A stretch of 64,000 nt of DNA, from NCBI GenBank assembly GCA_029721435.1, contig CM056574.1, positions 29,001,001 to 29,065,000 of the forward strand, read 5' to 3'. This document shows positions 1 through 12,972 of the stretch, in pieces (positions within the stretch are counted from its first letter, which is position 1; each line of letters starts with the position of its first letter). Origin of the DNA: Gymnothorax reevesii (taxonomy: Eukaryota > Chordata > Actinopteri > Anguilliformes > Muraenidae). The translations under genes and the position numbers were made by a program. The notes under the pieces are model-generated. The model was not told the DNA's origin and ran no database searches. It saw nothing but the letters and a program-made list of their open reading frames with translations.

Positions 1-3000
1 CAAGTTTTCATTTTTCCCTGACTTGATTTCAAGTTCTCTTTGGCAAGGTCACAAGCTGCACGCAATCTTTCCTTGAACTTGCTAACATAGTCTAACAGAC
101 TGATTTGCGGCTCTTCCTCTTGCCATTGTTCACTCAATAATAGCAAAGGTCCTCTCACTTAATGACCAAACACTAGCTCAAATGGACTGAATCCAGTAGA
201 CTCCTGCACTGCTTCTCTAGCTGCAAACAACAGCAAATGAACCCCTTCATCCCAGTCTTTCTCATGGTCATAACAATAAGTCCTCATCATTGTCTTGAGA
301 GTGGAATGAAACCGCTCTAAGGCACCCTGACTTTCTGGATGATAGGCACTAGAAAGAATCTGTTTTGCACCTAGTTCATACACAACCTGCTGAAACAATC
401 CTGAAGTGAAATTGCTACCTTGGTCTGACTGAATTTCCCTGGGAAGACCAAACAACGTGAAGAACTTTATCAAAGCCTTCGAGATTGCAGTTGCCTTGAT
501 GTTACGTAGAGGTATGGCTTCGGGGAATCTGGTAGATGCACACATGATTGTCAACAAGTACTGATTTCCAGATCTAGTCTTGGGTAATGGACCAACGCAA
601 TCAACAATGACCCTAGAGAATGGCTCCCCAAATGCTGGGATAGGCTGCAATGGAGCTACAGGTGGGTCTAACTGGTGTTTTCCAACTACCTGACAAGTGT
701 GACAGGTTTTGCAAAAGTTGGAAACGTCTTTCCGAAGCCCAGGCCAAAAGAAGTGTTTCATGATCTTATCAACAGTCTTGTTAACACCAAGATGACCTCC
801 TAAAGGTAAACTATGAGCCATTGTTAAGATCTCATTCCTATAGACCTTCGGAACAACAATTTGCCTGACCACTGCCCAATCTGCATTGGCAGGGATATCA
901 GGAGGGCGCCACTTCCGCATCAACACACCATCCTTGAGATAATACCCAACTGGAACTGCATCTATTTCTTTTTCAGGAAGGGCTCTCCTCTTTAGTACAC
1001 CAATTTCAGGATCATTAGTTTGCTCCTCAATCAACCGCTTTCTGGACAGAGACAAGTCTCCAGACACATCAGAATCACCAGACCCATCCGGCTGGCTGAA
1101 TAGAGAACTGATAAAAGTATCTGATAAGTCCTGAAACGGAGAAACCATAGTAGGCCAATCAGAGTCATGAGGCGAACCACCTGAGTCCTGACTATTCAAT
1201 GTACTGGACGGCACCACAACATCTTCTTCTTTAGCCTTCTTGGCCATAGCACGAGTCACTGCGCAAGAAGGATACAGAGATGGGTCCTCATTCCCATTTT
1301 CAGTGCTCGGCTGTGAAGTAAGATGTACAGGGGGAACTACTTTGCCCCCAGCCAGGTCATTGCCTAGCAACAGAGAAACACCCTTTATAGGTAGACTTGA
1401 CATACGTCCCACCTTTACCTGTCCTGTAACTAAATCTGACTTCAAGAATATAGAGCGCAGGGGTACAGATACAGTCCTCCCTTCAATACCTTGTACAAGT
1501 ATGAAATCCCCTGAAGCGGTCTCATCACGTAACTCCAAGGAGTCCATCAACAAAAGTGACTGAGAAGCTCCGGTATCCCTTAGGATATATATGGGGACAG
1601 GAGTAGTATGCTCATTCAGAGCTACAAATCCCTCTGACACAAATGGAAGAAATTCCTCCCTCACAAAGTCAGCTGTATTAGGCTTTTTAGCCCCACAAGA
1701 AGCAGGCAATTTAGCAGATTGGTTATCTACTACAGGGGTTTCTAACCTTGTTTTCACAAAGGCATTTGGTTTGGTATCCTTTTCTTTTTCTTTCTTAGCT
1801 TTAAGGAACCAACAGTTAGTTGTAACATGACCAGATTTCTTGCAATAACTGCAAACTAGACCACTTTTGTCACTGTCAGCTTTCACACTTTGATCAGACC
1901 TGTTACTGGATTTCTGAGCACCATCACCAGATTTGTCTTTGTCTTTGGGTGAGGAATCTTGGGTATCACCGTAACCCTTTTTCTGAAATTGGGACCATTT
2001 ATTGTTACTACTAGACTGAAATTTGGACTTATGAGTGAGAACATATTCATCTGCAAATTTGGCAGCTGATTGCAAGTTCAGTGCTTGCTCCTCATTAAGG
2101 TAGGTCTTAACATCATCCTTAACACAGTTCTTGAATTCTTCAACTAACACCATCTCTTTTAGTGAGTTGAAATCATCCTTGACCTCCATAGAAGTACACC
2201 AGCGCTCAAAGCAAACCTGCTTCTCATTAGCAAATTCAACATAAGTCTGATTTTCAGATTTCTTCAGACCTCTGAATTTCTGTCGGTAAGCCTCTGGAAC
2301 CAACTCATAAGCTCTCAAAATAACCTTTTTGACAACCTCATAATCAGAGGAATCATCTGCAGACAAAGCCGAATAGGCTTGTTGAGCTTTACCCTTGAGG
2401 ACAGTTTGCAACATCAGAGGCCAGTGTTCCTTTGGCCACTGGCAACTCTTTGCTACCTTTTCAAAACACTGGAAATAGTTGTCAACATCCTTTTCTGAAA
2501 ATGGAGGCACCAGTTTTACCTCCTGACTAGCACAAAATTTATTTTTCATTGCTATTTTAATTTTTAGTTGCTCCATTTGGAGTCTTTCTTCTCTATCCAA
2601 CTTCTCTAATTCAAAATCTCTCTGTCTCTCTCTTTCTGCTCTTTCCTCTTTCTCTCTCTCAAATTCTCTTTGTTTTTCTTCTCTTGCTAATTTTTCTAAC
2701 TCAAACTGCCTTTGTTTTTCTTTTTCTTCCCTCTCAAATTCTTTTTGTTTTTCTTTTTCCTCCCTTTCTTTTTCTCTTTCCTCCCTTTCAATCTCTAGCA
2801 TTTTTAATTTAAGTTCCATTTCTATATTTGGATTTTCCACTGGAAACTGTTCCAGATCTCCTGGTGCAAACACATTTTCATCAATGTAATATTCAACTAT
2901 CTCTCTAGCCAGTCTTGCTTTTCGCATGGCTGGTTTTACCTCTGTCAGCTCCAACTGTCTGCAAATTTCTAGCAGTTCTGTCTTTTTAAAAGACTTCAAA

Positions 3001-3035
3001 ACCCCTACGGTTGGTGATGCCAAGAAATCATCCAT
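1..3035 (-). pseudogene. gag-pol: gag-PR-INT part of gag-pol, one nonsense codon
   Basis: Minus-strand frame starting at the ATG at 3035 (context GCAATGG). An open stretch upstream begins with a GTG at 3068, but the ATG is the conventional start. It encodes a SAP-like N-terminal helix pair, an E/R/K-rich coiled coil, a capsid domain, a CX2CX4HX4C zinc knuckle (CSYCKKSGHVTTNC), a retropepsin DTGA motif, the integrase HHCC finger and the DDE core. Compared with copy B the frame is intact except for one substitution at base 161 that turns a GAA (Glu) codon into TAA at 159-161, just after the integrase core. Past the stop the frame continues to the window edge. The coiled coil lacks the second copy of a 14-residue unit present in B. 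The copy is young but cannot make full-length Gag-Pol unless the stop is read through. Confidence 0.93.
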
Positions 3036-3127
3036 TGCTGTTGTCAATATATATCTAGGAAAATTCACAAAAACAATTTCACAATTTGGAATGTTAGATT
3101 TTCAATAAATTACTCACACAATGGTCT

Positions 3128-3148
3128 ATCCCGGACCTTGAGCCCCCA
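3128..3148 (-). promoter_or_regulatory. tRNA-Pro-type primer binding site, copy A
   Basis: On the minus strand, 3 bases after the LTR end, the sequence reads TGGGGGCTC-AAG-GTCCGGGAT. Without AAG this equals the 18-base complement of the tRNA-Pro 3' end known from murine leukaemia-type retroviruses. It is identical to the copy B site. Confidence 0.75.
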
Positions 3149-3151
3149 ATT

Positions 3152-3643
3152 TGTTATTACATTTATAACACAACAGCAACAGCAAGGGATGACAAACACA
3201 GTTTTAACAACTAAAACACATTTAATTTTTAACAAAGACAAAGACTAATAACAACCTACAACTAAAGACCAAGATTGATAAATAAGAAAAAACAGAAATA
3301 ATTACAGTCCCTTTTTGGTGGGGTGGCTTGGTGATGTCCTGGATGAAGAAAATGCTCAAACACAGGCAAAGAAATCCACAAAAGAAACGTCACAGGTCTT
3401 GAACAGAATGGCAGGTCTGGTCATCTTCTTGCAATTTCTCCTACTACTTTTCTGTCTCAATTCTTTTCCTTATATACTCTTTTGCAGACCCCACCCACAT
3501 TTAGACCTCTTTTTTTTTTAATTTTCTGAGACTTTCCCCAGACATGTCCAGGACATGTCTAAACATGACTCCAGTCTGAGCTTAACAAAAAAAAGGTAAA
3601 TACTATATATATACTACTATATATATACTATATTCACATTACA
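3152..3643 (-). repeat. 5' LTR of copy A
   Basis: 492-bp LTR, read TG...CA on either strand. Two structural differences from the 496-bp LTRs of B and C are visible. The first 16 plus-strand bases (TGTTATGGCCCCAATT) are missing at the junction with the primer site. Near the other end, the 12-base block that carries the CTCF-like motif is replaced by an expanded (TA)n-type run at 3602-3631. TATA, CACCC-type box and p53-type sites are retained. Confidence 0.92.
3540..3560. promoter_or_regulatory. p53-type response element in LTR A
   Basis: Two half-sites AGACATGTCC and GGACATGTCT separated by one base. Both fit RRRCWWGYYY with a CATG core. The first differs from copy B by T to C at position 9, still within the consensus. 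Confidence 0.6.
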
Positions 3644-6309
3644 CTACAGATGAAAAAAAGTTGATGACAAGGCAGATTTTTCTTTAATATACAAATCCTA
3701 GAGAAAACTAGGGAGAACTGCACAGAAATGAGTGTCACTAGTTCAGGCAGTAAACTCAAGAAGAGCGACATCAGCTGACAGCAGCCTGGTAAGCCTCCAG
3801 CACGTCAGCATCAGCAGGTACACAATTGGAGGAGACACATCACGAGGTCATGCAACGGTCTATTTGAAAGACGTCAAGCTCACTTACTTCTGCTGCTGTT
3901 TGCAATGACCTTTCATGCTATGCAACATGCTGTTTGGTTTTTTGCTTGCTGCCTCCACCCCAGCCTCCACCTGTTTGGTTCTGCTCACATCGGGGGGGAT
4001 TCTGATTTCTGCTCATGACTATGTTTGTATGTTCGCTGTGCCTAGGTAGGACATTCCTCCAGAGCAGAACTGCCGCCAAAATACAACGTAATGCTTATAC
4101 CCATGAATAAATTGTTCTATTTTATTCAAACGTGAGTTTTCCTGACTGAACCACATTAAACTGACAGAATACAATTTATATGACAGTTTCTGCTCAGCCC
4201 ACTGACAGCTGCAGAGAGAGTCTTTCCTTTAAATTCTGAGGGACTGCTGTCTTTCCGACATTTAAAGACAAAACGCATCCTTACACTGTCGTTAAACAAC
4301 ATATTTGGTCAAAGATGGTTTTGACCTGAATTAGCCGACCAGCAGAAGCTGATATACAAATGCAATTTTAAAAAACGAAGCACAGAGATTTCTTCAGAAA
4401 TTATTTCTTCCTTCTGAATGTGAGCAAGGAGTTCAATGTACTGTGTGTGCTGCACAATCAAAACAGTCCAAAAATAACACACACACACGCACACTACATA
4501 GTTCAAATCTGTATCACAAAAGCCATGAGCCAAATTTGGTTTACTGAGGATAAAAAGATGGGACTTGCTGTACATTTCCAATGTAAAGAGGCAGGCACAG
4601 AGCAAAAGCATTCCAGAGACAAGACCATGAATGCTATGGTTTCTCATCTTCACTCAGGGCGCCTTGGAGTCCTGCCTATTTCATGTGTCATAGCACAGAC
4701 TGGGTAGCCTCTAGACTTCTTGAATTCTCAGTGGGCTCACGCAAGATCCTAGTCAGCTGCCATTGCGTCTTATTCCAGTTGCTAAGTAACTGATGTAGGT
4801 GTGCGTACCGGTGATATCACAGAGGGTCAAATCAGTCCCGAATTAGTTAGCATTGAGATGCCAGGGTAATTTGTATGACCAGGGGCTGCTAAGATGCCAC
4901 AGTTTTGCATCCCCTTCTCCCATACCTGACAAGCGGAATGGTTTGTCTCTTCTTTCTTCTTCTTCAAAGCAGGGTTCAGCTGGAGCAGTTCAACTCAGCC
5001 TCTGCCAGCGGGCGCAGAATTGAGGCTGTCAGAATTGAGAATGAAGTGCATCACCTATTGGCCGTGAAGTGTAGTGTCAAATGCCGCCAATGGGCAAAGT
5101 GATTGAGGTTATGTAGGCATCTGGGTCTTAGTTCTCGATCACATTAGTATAGAGTTCCCTCTCTCTCTTTTCCTTGTTTTGCCGTCTTCCCTTCCATCCT
5201 TCATCTCTTCCCTACATCCTGTCCCTCATTTTATCCCCCACATAACTTTCACTCATGGCTCACTTTTTCTGAAAGGAAGGCATAGTTCGGTTACTAGAAA
5301 TGCAGTTTCTTTTGTAAAACATACAACAGGTATTTGGTTTCTCCAGAGAGCTATTAGTGCTCCCCCTTCCCCCACAGAGCTACAGCACTCTCCCTCCTCC
5401 TTGCTAAAATTTGGCCTTTAAAGTGTGGATCGGTGATTCACAGCATGGTTTCTGATCTCAGATAAAGTGTGCAGATTAAAGTCACATTCATACAGATGGG
5501 AAAAAAAAAATCAGTCCCATCTGACCAAAAATTAAAAAAAAGATGCTGGAGAGATGCACGCCTTGCAAACAAGCCCTGGCAGATATGCATACATAAACTC
5601 ATATACAAAGATCAATGCATCACCAGGAAAATTAGAAGTGTAGTCATGCAATTTTATCATGCAATATAGCAATATCCTGAAAGCTGTTACAAGTTCCAGC
5701 GGAAAAGACTATTTCTGCCAAGATGAACCTGTTCTCACCACAGCCCTTTAAAATGTCCTTTGACAGTGGTCAGTGTACTCAAATTCCAGACCGTACATCA
5801 ACATTATCATTTCATCACACAATTACAAAAGCGATTCAAGAACATTTTCAAAGCAGCTACCACACAGCTGGCACCAGGAAAAGGCTTGTGACTTTGCTGT
5901 CTGTATGAGAGAGTGAGACTGGGTACTGTGTGCTTGAGTGTTACAAAGGATTCTGTACATGGAGAGACATATTAGCTTCTGTTATCCGATGCTCCTGCAA
6001 CACTGTGCTGCTATTGGTGTCTGAAATTAATAAAAATTCTCGCTTCCGCCAATACAAAATAAAATACCTGGATGTTGCAATCAAGCCGCATTTGCGGTGC
6101 ACTGTGCGAAAGTTTGGTAGCAGAGTCGCTTCTGGTCTCGTGCAGCTCCTTGGCAAGGAATCCCCCTTTCAGTCAAAAAAGCTTTCAGTTGCGGATCGGT
6201 CATTCTCTCTATGTTTCAAGAAGGGCCTTCAATGGCAATATTCAGGTGATCAATATCATTTATAGCATAATTTTTGGCGTCACCATTAAGAATTACAGAT
6301 GATGTAGAT
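3644..6309. other. no gene recognised
   Basis: AT-rich unique-looking sequence with a short (AC)n run near 4479-4494. Small open frames have no recognisable motif and no coding-like context. Confidence 0.5.
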
Positions 6310-6516
6310 CAGTGTTTCTCAAAACTCTCCTTGAGCACGACCTCTCCTGCATGACCTCTCCCTGCCTTAGCACGAGTCGTTCAAATGATTCCCTCATTAT
6401 CAAGCATCTTCACAGGTTTATAACGAGCTGATCGTTTCACTCGCCTATGCAGGATCAGGGAGAGATCTACAGCATTCTGGACAAGTGGTACCCTCAGAGA
6501 GGTTTGAGAAGCGCTG
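6310..6516. mobile_element. hAT-type MITE (207 bp)
   Basis: Terminal inverted repeats: CAGTGTTTCTCAAAACTC at the left, and CAGCGCTTCTCAAACCTC as the reverse complement of the right end. The CAGTG-type terminus is characteristic of hAT elements, and the interior resembles a MITE family common in fish. The flanks gATGTAGATc and gATGTGCGATc look like a decayed 8-bp target duplication. Confidence 0.7.
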
Positions 6517-8728
6517 ATGTGCGATCGCTACTGTTTAATGTTATTACGCACATGCAATAGGCGTAAACGCAAGACACAAAACACACTGCTATGCAAGCTG
6601 CGCACTGGAAGAGTGGCAGTCCCAGAAGTGTAAGAAATTTCGGCCAAAAAGCCACATTCAGGTATTTTTTGCATATTGGCAATAGTAAGAATTTTACAGT
6701 GCAGCACAGCCCTGGAGATTCTTACCCTGCAATTCAACCTCATTACCACACAAAATAATCTTACACCTCTTTGCCCAATTATTTCCAGCTTGACCCTTAT
6801 TTTTGAAATATTACAACATTATTACATTGCAGGTTAATCTTCATGGACTTTACAGCATATTGTACTTTGTTTTTTCTTGTTTTCCCTTCATTTAAATTGG
6901 TGAGGTTAATTCTCAGGGCCCTGTTATCTTATTCTGCAAAATAACTGGTTTTCTCATCTTATATTTAACAATTCAGTTCCTTATTCCAACACCTCTCAGA
7001 GCAATGCAATAATAAGCTGGGTTAGCCACAGCAAGCGCATACACTCGCTGGCGGCATTCTGGGAAAAATCGCTCAGCAGCCTCTGCATTGGCCCTCTTCA
7101 GGGACAGCAAGCCTCAGCAGGAAATAAAACTCTCAGGGGTGTTTCAAAATATATACGTCAGTAAATAATTAGCCTCATGCATATCACCACATCGCAGCTT
7201 TGTCTTCCGGAGTTTGAAAGTGTAAATGACTTTGTATGACGAGGTGTGCTTAACATAAATGGTGCCTCTGGATCACAGTATTTGCTTCTGCCAAGGTTAC
7301 ACGTGTCAGGAAAAATCATTCAGCGTTGTTCCTGTACAGTTTTTACCTGCCTGTATTTCTGCTGTTTACATGAAAAGGTTATACCAGCCTGTGATTATGC
7401 ACAGTGTCCATGGCTAAAAGTATGTGACTCTGAATACTGCATGCTCTGGGGCTGTTTTTAAGGTTAGAGCCAGGCATCATAGGGCAATAGGATTGAATGT
7501 GATTCTTCATGGTTCTGCACTTCTAAATATTTCGTTGAAAACCTATTCCTATTCAGCATGACTATTCTGAGTGCACAGCTAAGTCCATAGTGCCTTTGTT
7601 GTGATCTGTGTAAAAGAACTTTACAGGCCTCCAGAGCCCAGACCTCAACCCCAATAAAATGCCACTGGGATTAACTGGAAAGCAGACTTTCAGTCTGGCC
7701 TTATTGCCCTGCATCACTGCTCGACTTCACTACTGTCTACTCCAGCTGGAATGAGAGAAAATCCCTGCAATGATGTTCTGACATCTTGTAGAAAGAGATC
7801 CCAGGAGAGTGGATGTTGGAACTGCTGCAAATTCCAGATAAATTCCCAAGATTTTAGAATGAGGTTTTGGATGTGCTAGTGACCTTTAGCCATGTAGAGT
7901 GGCAACCTATTTCGCTGCCCTGTGTTCCCATAGAGGCTGTATCAGCCCATGTCTCTGTGCTGTAATACGGTGCTGAAGTCATTGCTGAATGTAAGCAGGA
8001 GGAACGCATTAAATGTCAAATAATATTATTGTCATAAAAAACAAGGGATTCATCTCAGCTTTCCTTCAGTTCCCCATTTTAATTGTAGTAATAATAGTAA
8101 ATGGCTCCCACATTAACCCAGCGACTGCCTTTTTAAAAGCACGCACCTTCAAAAATTGTGACTTCCTCCCTGCATTAAGCGAGGCAGTTTGGCTGTATAT
8201 TTCCATATAAATGGGTTTTCCTGAGTCATTTCTGATTGACACGAGGTGTTCATTCATATTGAAATTTCTATGTACGTATGTAGAGAGCTTAAATGTCAAG
8301 ACACCTTTGACAGCCCCCGCCAGGTGCTTTAAGTTTTACTCTGAAAAAAATGAAATGATGACAGAAAAAAATGAAATCAATAAAACACAATAAATTTTGG
8401 TATTTTTCACGTTTTGAGTCAGACTGAGTTCAAATTGCAGTCATGACATTTGTGTTTCCATCTTGGCACTGCAGATGTGATTCCTGTGTGTATTTGTAGC
8501 GGGCAGGTTGGGTGTATATTCTCTGGATTGACTGCAAATTTTGTAGTTGAGAGTGTGTGATCTTACTTAAGCAAACTACAGCAGACTGTGGGCCTGAATT
8601 AGCACTAAAAATCTATTTTGTGGGAGGCATGGGTGTATAGAGACAGATAGATCTCAATGATTATGTTTTATTTTCCTTTTCTTCTTCAACTCAAATGTAC
8701 CAGTGATATGCAAAATCCTGGTAATACC
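6517..8728. other. no gene recognised
   Basis: Unique-looking AT-rich sequence. Open frames up to about 77 codons show no family motif. Confidence 0.5.
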
Positions 8729-9815
8729 AGGATCCCCAATGAGTGAGCCCAAGATATCAAATTTATGCAATGAGAGCAGGAATATTAATTTATTCCAAGC
8801 CATCAGTGAGGAAAAAATGAAAATTACCACTCCAGTTTCAAAAATTTGATATCTTGGGCTCATGAATTTGCGATCCTTTACATCCTATAAATGTCAGCTT
8901 TGTATTATTTGGAAAATGTAAAAAAGTGTTTTAGCTTCTAGTTGGCAGTCAATTCAAATCAATGGGACGAATAATTCTCCAGCTAGCATGCGAACGCTTA
9001 TCGCCATTAAATTAATAATTTCATGCGTCAAAGATAAGTTATACATGTAACTTACAACTTTAATGGCCAAAAGCATTGGCATGTTGGCTCACACATTATT
9101 CATTCAATTGACAAGAACAGACAGTCAACTAGAAGGTAACACCAGCAATGGCAAACAGTTCCCAGCAGAATTGGTTAGTTACCTTTGTGAACATATTAGC
9201 TGATGTTGGTCAATGAATGGAATCTGACCTATTGCAATGTGAGAAAGCTGTATCACGTGTTGTATCACCCTGATTTTTAATCATTGATGGGTTAAATAGA
9301 GGATCTCTAATGAGTGAGCGCAAGATATCGAATTTATGGAACAACAGTAGTCATTTTCCTTTATAATGGCCCTTTGGCGAGAGATCATAAATCTGATATC
9401 TCCTGCTCTTGAATTTGTGATCTTATTTATCCCATAAATGTCAGCGTGGTATTATTTGTAAAATGAAAGAAGAACGTTAGCTTCCAGTTGGCGGTCTGTT
9501 CAAGTCTATAAGATGAATAATTTGCCTAATTAGCTTGCTAGCATGCTAACGCTTTTGCCATTAAATCATTAATGTTACTACGATAACAGTTACTTATATT
9601 ACTTATTACTTTCATGAAAAAAGTGCTAGCATGCTAGCTAGCAAATTATTATAAACAACAAACTAGAAACTAACGCTAGTGATGGTTAACAGTTACCAGC
9701 AGGAGTAATGTTGAATAGACTGAATCCGACCTTTCGCGATGCTAGAAATCTGCCTTACACGAGTGTAATACCAAACCTGTATCTCGTTGGTTGAATCACA
9801 CCGATTTTACAACAT
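8729..9815. repeat. tandem duplication of a ~0.55-kb unit with a palindromic head
   Basis: Unit 1 (8729-9299) and unit 2 (9300 to about 9815) are diverged direct repeats; both open with an AGGATCYCYAATGAGTGAGC-type start. In unit 1 the first ~145 bases form an imperfect palindrome: GAGCCCAAGATATCAAATTT near 8745 is answered by AAATTTGATATCTTGGGCTC near 8842. Unit 2 has a weaker version. This resembles a foldback or MITE head on a longer repeat that was duplicated in tandem. I do not recognise the family. Confidence 0.65.
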
Positions 9816-11917
9816 TTTACGACAACGCAGCGCAGGGCATGGTATACAAACATAAACATATTCCTGACATTTGCCATTAATCAGCCCGATAAATAAAAAG
9901 TATTATCAATGTAGTCAGAACGCCTCCTAAATAAAGCACTTAAGTGTCTGAAAAGAAATAGCTACCCAATTTGTATCTTTTATAACTATTGATGTGTAGA
10001 CTAATAAAAAGGACTGCAGAGAATGAAGTTATTCTTTGGAGAAGATAACTTGTCTTGCCATTTTGCTTCCTGAGTGAATTTCTGCATGATGCATTGTTGA
10101 AAGGCCCTTCATTACCATCAGGTGGCTGAGAGCAAAGCCTTTTAAGTGTAGGCCAAAAGGAAGAATTAAAAGGTTATTTCTAAGCTAAACTCCTGTCTAC
10201 AAATATAAAATATGACGGAGGGTTAATATTTAAGGCCAAAATGTTAGGTAGCCCAGTTGCGGTGCTTGCGGGCCACAAAGTTTTATTCAGGCTGGATAAT
10301 TTTCTCATTCAGGTACAATGAGGTTAGCAGCTTGGGGTTTTTCCCTGTAACAGGATTATTTGCAAAACTACTCATCTCACTGAAAGTCCAGCAAAAAGAG
10401 CCTCTCTCTCAGTTTGAGACTGACAAGACAATTTCCTGCACCAAAGCAGGAGAAAATATTAAATGGACAGTTTCTCGCTGGTACCCAAGGGAATACATCA
10501 GAATACCTGGAAATTGCTCATTTAAATGAAGGTGTATTGATAGCCTCTGTGAAATACAATATGAGTGCAGTAATTAGAAAACTGTGGTGGATGAACGATA
10601 ATCGAATGTTATTGATGTGAGAACATTTTTCCCTCAGTCACTCTCAGGGAGCTGAGGGGACAAAGGGTTGTAGACTCTGGGCTCCTTTTCTTTTTTCATG
10701 CCCATGATTTCTGATGCTCAGCTCTCCAGGATATAGGAACTTTTTTAAGTCTTGCTACTCCTACATTCATTCATTAGATATTGATCTGAAATACTTCAGC
10801 GAAATGTTTGTCCACATCCCCTCATTTAGAAATTAAAATAGTATGAGGACCTGCGAACAATATAAAAATGAAGAAATATGCACACATTATTTCTTTATTA
10901 ATATGGCTATCGGCTCTTTAATACTGCAACATGAATATTTTTCAACCACACAGAGTAAAAGCCAGCATCATTTTTTTCCCCCATTGATTAGATTGGGCCC
11001 TTTTGGCCACCAGATTGATCTCCTGTGTCTCTTCTTCATGTCCTGTGCTAGTGGGAACGGCATTGAGGAGAGCTGGGAAAAACATGCAAGAGAGGATATC
11101 GGCCTATTTACATTGCCTCCCCCAGCTCAAGAGCAGCATGGCACCTGAGAGCCATTCTATGTTGGTCTTTGTGTTCCTTGCACTTCAAGTGGTATCAGCA
11201 GGGCATATACAGATCTGAAGCCAGGGTCAAGCTCCTCAGAGGTTAAGCTGCAGCAACGGCAAACTACCGTCAATATGCTAGAATGTGATGTTACTGCTTT
11301 TGAAGGAATTAATTCAGTGATTTTGCCAGCCTATTTGAAATCCTCATCTTCAAAGCCTTTTCAGTGTGTTTTATCTTGCTGTGTTTCCTCGTGCCATCTC
11401 TTTCCCAGATGAATGATGTACAACCACCCAGCCACCCACATCATATAAAAAAAAAAAAGATTCTTCAGACCAGACAACCTTAATTCCATTGCTCCATGGT
11501 TGAGCTGTAATGCTCAAGTGTCTATTGTCTATTGTGATTTTTGCAATAGACAGGGGGCAACATTGGCACTGTGACCAGTCTGCGGTGACAGAGTCCCATA
11601 TGCAACACGCTGTGAAGCTGTGTGTCCTGTCACCTTTCTATCATAACCAGCATCAATATTTTCAGTAATTTTTCGTCAGTAAGTCTTCCGAGAGATCAAA
11701 CCAGACAAGTTTGCCTTCATTCCCCACAAGTAGTGAGTCATGAGCACCTATGATCCTGTCACTGGTTCACCAGTTATCTTTCCTTTAACCACTTTTCGTA
11801 GCTAGAAAACACTCCATACTGGGGACATCCAACAAGACCTGCCATTTTTGAGATGCTCAGACTCAAGCACTAGTCATCACTATTCTTCTTCTTCTTCATC
11901 TGTGATTCTGGCAGGCT
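9816..11917. other. no gene recognised
   Basis: AT-rich sequence with an oligo(A) run near 11448-11459. Two overlapping open frames (10257-10529 and 10414-10620) show no known motif and are probably chance. Confidence 0.5.
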
Positions 11918-12022
11918 GTATTGATGGTATTCTATGCGCGTCATCAACGTTTGATTCAGCTATATTGTTGACATGCCGCTGAGGACCAGAGCAAAGATTT
12001 CAATTGAGTTAAACGAGCCTTC

Positions 12023-12202
12023 ATGGCATCTTCATCGCGCTACGACGAGAAAACTTGTTTGATTGGCGCCGATCCATATAAATTGGACTCAGCAGCATTA
12101 CGCCGAGATGTATCTTTGCTGCCAGCCGTGGATTACCCCGATATTTGCCACTATTTAATCCTCACTGTGTATGCCTACACGGCGCAGGAGCTGAAGGCGT
12201 AG
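12023..12202 (+). pseudogene. N-terminal remnant of a YqaJ-domain (phage-type exonuclease) transposon protein
   Basis: A 59-codon frame from ATG 12023 to TAG 12200-12202. It contains DPYKL, then LPAVDYPDICHYLI and YTAQELKA, matching as I recall it the pattern DPY-L...LP-V-Y-DI--YL----YT-EQLKA-KSL--YN found ahead of the YqaJ nuclease domain in fish transposon proteins. After the stop, the bases AGTCTTATAACTATTTC would encode the expected SL then YNYF only with small shifts, which suggests deletions rather than a true end. The gene points inward from the left inverted repeat. No nuclease catalytic residues remain. The assignment rests on motif memory, not on a search. Confidence 0.5.
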
Positions 12203-12250
12203 GGAGTCTTATAACTATTTCATATAACTAAGCTAACATTGGCTGCCTCC

Positions 12251-12490
12251 CAAAGCGCCTGAATTAAATCCTTGTTCTGTAAACTTGCGTTTGGTCCAAA
12301 ACGTCGGTTTTTGTGTCCGCATCAATATTTTATGACGTCTTAACTGGCTATTTCTGTTGTACAATAAGAGAGGGCTAACCGAGCATTTTATGGTGTCTTA
12401 AGACAAAAATACAAAATCTCAATGCTGATGCCAAAACCAACGTTTTGCCAGTGTAGCTACAAAACGAGGATTTAATTTTGGCGCTTTTGG
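12251..12490. repeat. imperfect inverted repeat inside the deleted transposon
   Basis: Sequence from CAAAGCGCCTGAATTAAATC (from about 12251) recurs inverted and ends at 12490 (GATTTAATTTTGGCGCTTTTG). The arms are about 100 bp around a short centre. The foldback occupies the position where the bodies of both genes should be, so it probably arose with or after the deletion. Confidence 0.6.
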
Positions 12491-12760
12491 ATGCAGCTAT
12501 TAACTCCATTCAACAGTAACTTAGCTCACCGTGAATCTCGTAAGTCAATTATATCGACTGTCATATCAGCTGTTTTGATGTTGCCTCCTACCAAAACGAT
12601 GTCAGGCGCCGGTAGCTAGCACCTTGCATCATTTATCACATCAAGCAACATTCACTGTCTGACAAAACGATCTCTGACTTATTAAACCGTTAACTACAAG
12701 TGATTAAATGTCATGCACACACTTTACTGGGGAAAATTACTTATCTAACTCCAACATTAC

Positions 12761-12972
12761 CTGAGGTAAAATGATCGGAACAGACTTTGCTGTAAGGAGT
12801 ATAGCCCGAAGTCTCTCCTATTGATTCTAGCTAGCCATAGGTGTCTCTTCCGCTGTTTCAACTCCTCTCTGTCTCTCCCCTGTCTTTTCCTCACAGTGGG
12901 TATTGCAAAGAAATCTAACGCCGTTTTTTTTTTGCTGTCATTAGAACAGCCGTGAACCACACAGCAAATCAT
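12761..12972 (-). pseudogene. THAP zinc-finger first exon, frameshifted
   Basis: Minus-strand ATG at 12972 opens MICCVVHGCSND, giving the C-X4-C half of a C2CH THAP finger; WLARINRRDF follows. The frame is then shifted by one base near 12801: in the next frame the bases encode YSKVCSDHFTSG, the expected C-X2-H half and the HF-G signature. The domain ends at a TCAG|GTAATG splice donor (exon end 12761), typical for THAP exons. THAP domains bind DNA and sit at the N terminus of several transposases. The frameshift means this copy is dead. Without correction the frame runs on to 12757 as unrelated residues. Confidence 0.7.

Larger units (their letters stand above)
1..3643 (-). mobile_element. Gmr1-like Ty3/gypsy LTR retrotransposon, copy A (5' part only)
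   Basis: The 5' portion of the same element that is complete at 37127-43203; base 1 here matches base 39509 there. It contains the 5' LTR (right end), primer site, gag, protease and most of integrase; RT, RNase H and the 3' LTR lie beyond the left window edge. The internal sequence is 48 bp shorter than copy B, fully explained by 14 + 2 fewer codons in the gag coiled coil. The LTR groups with copy C rather than B at several diagnostic bases. Only the right flank (ctac, 3644-3647) can be seen, so the target duplication cannot be checked. Confidence 0.95.
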
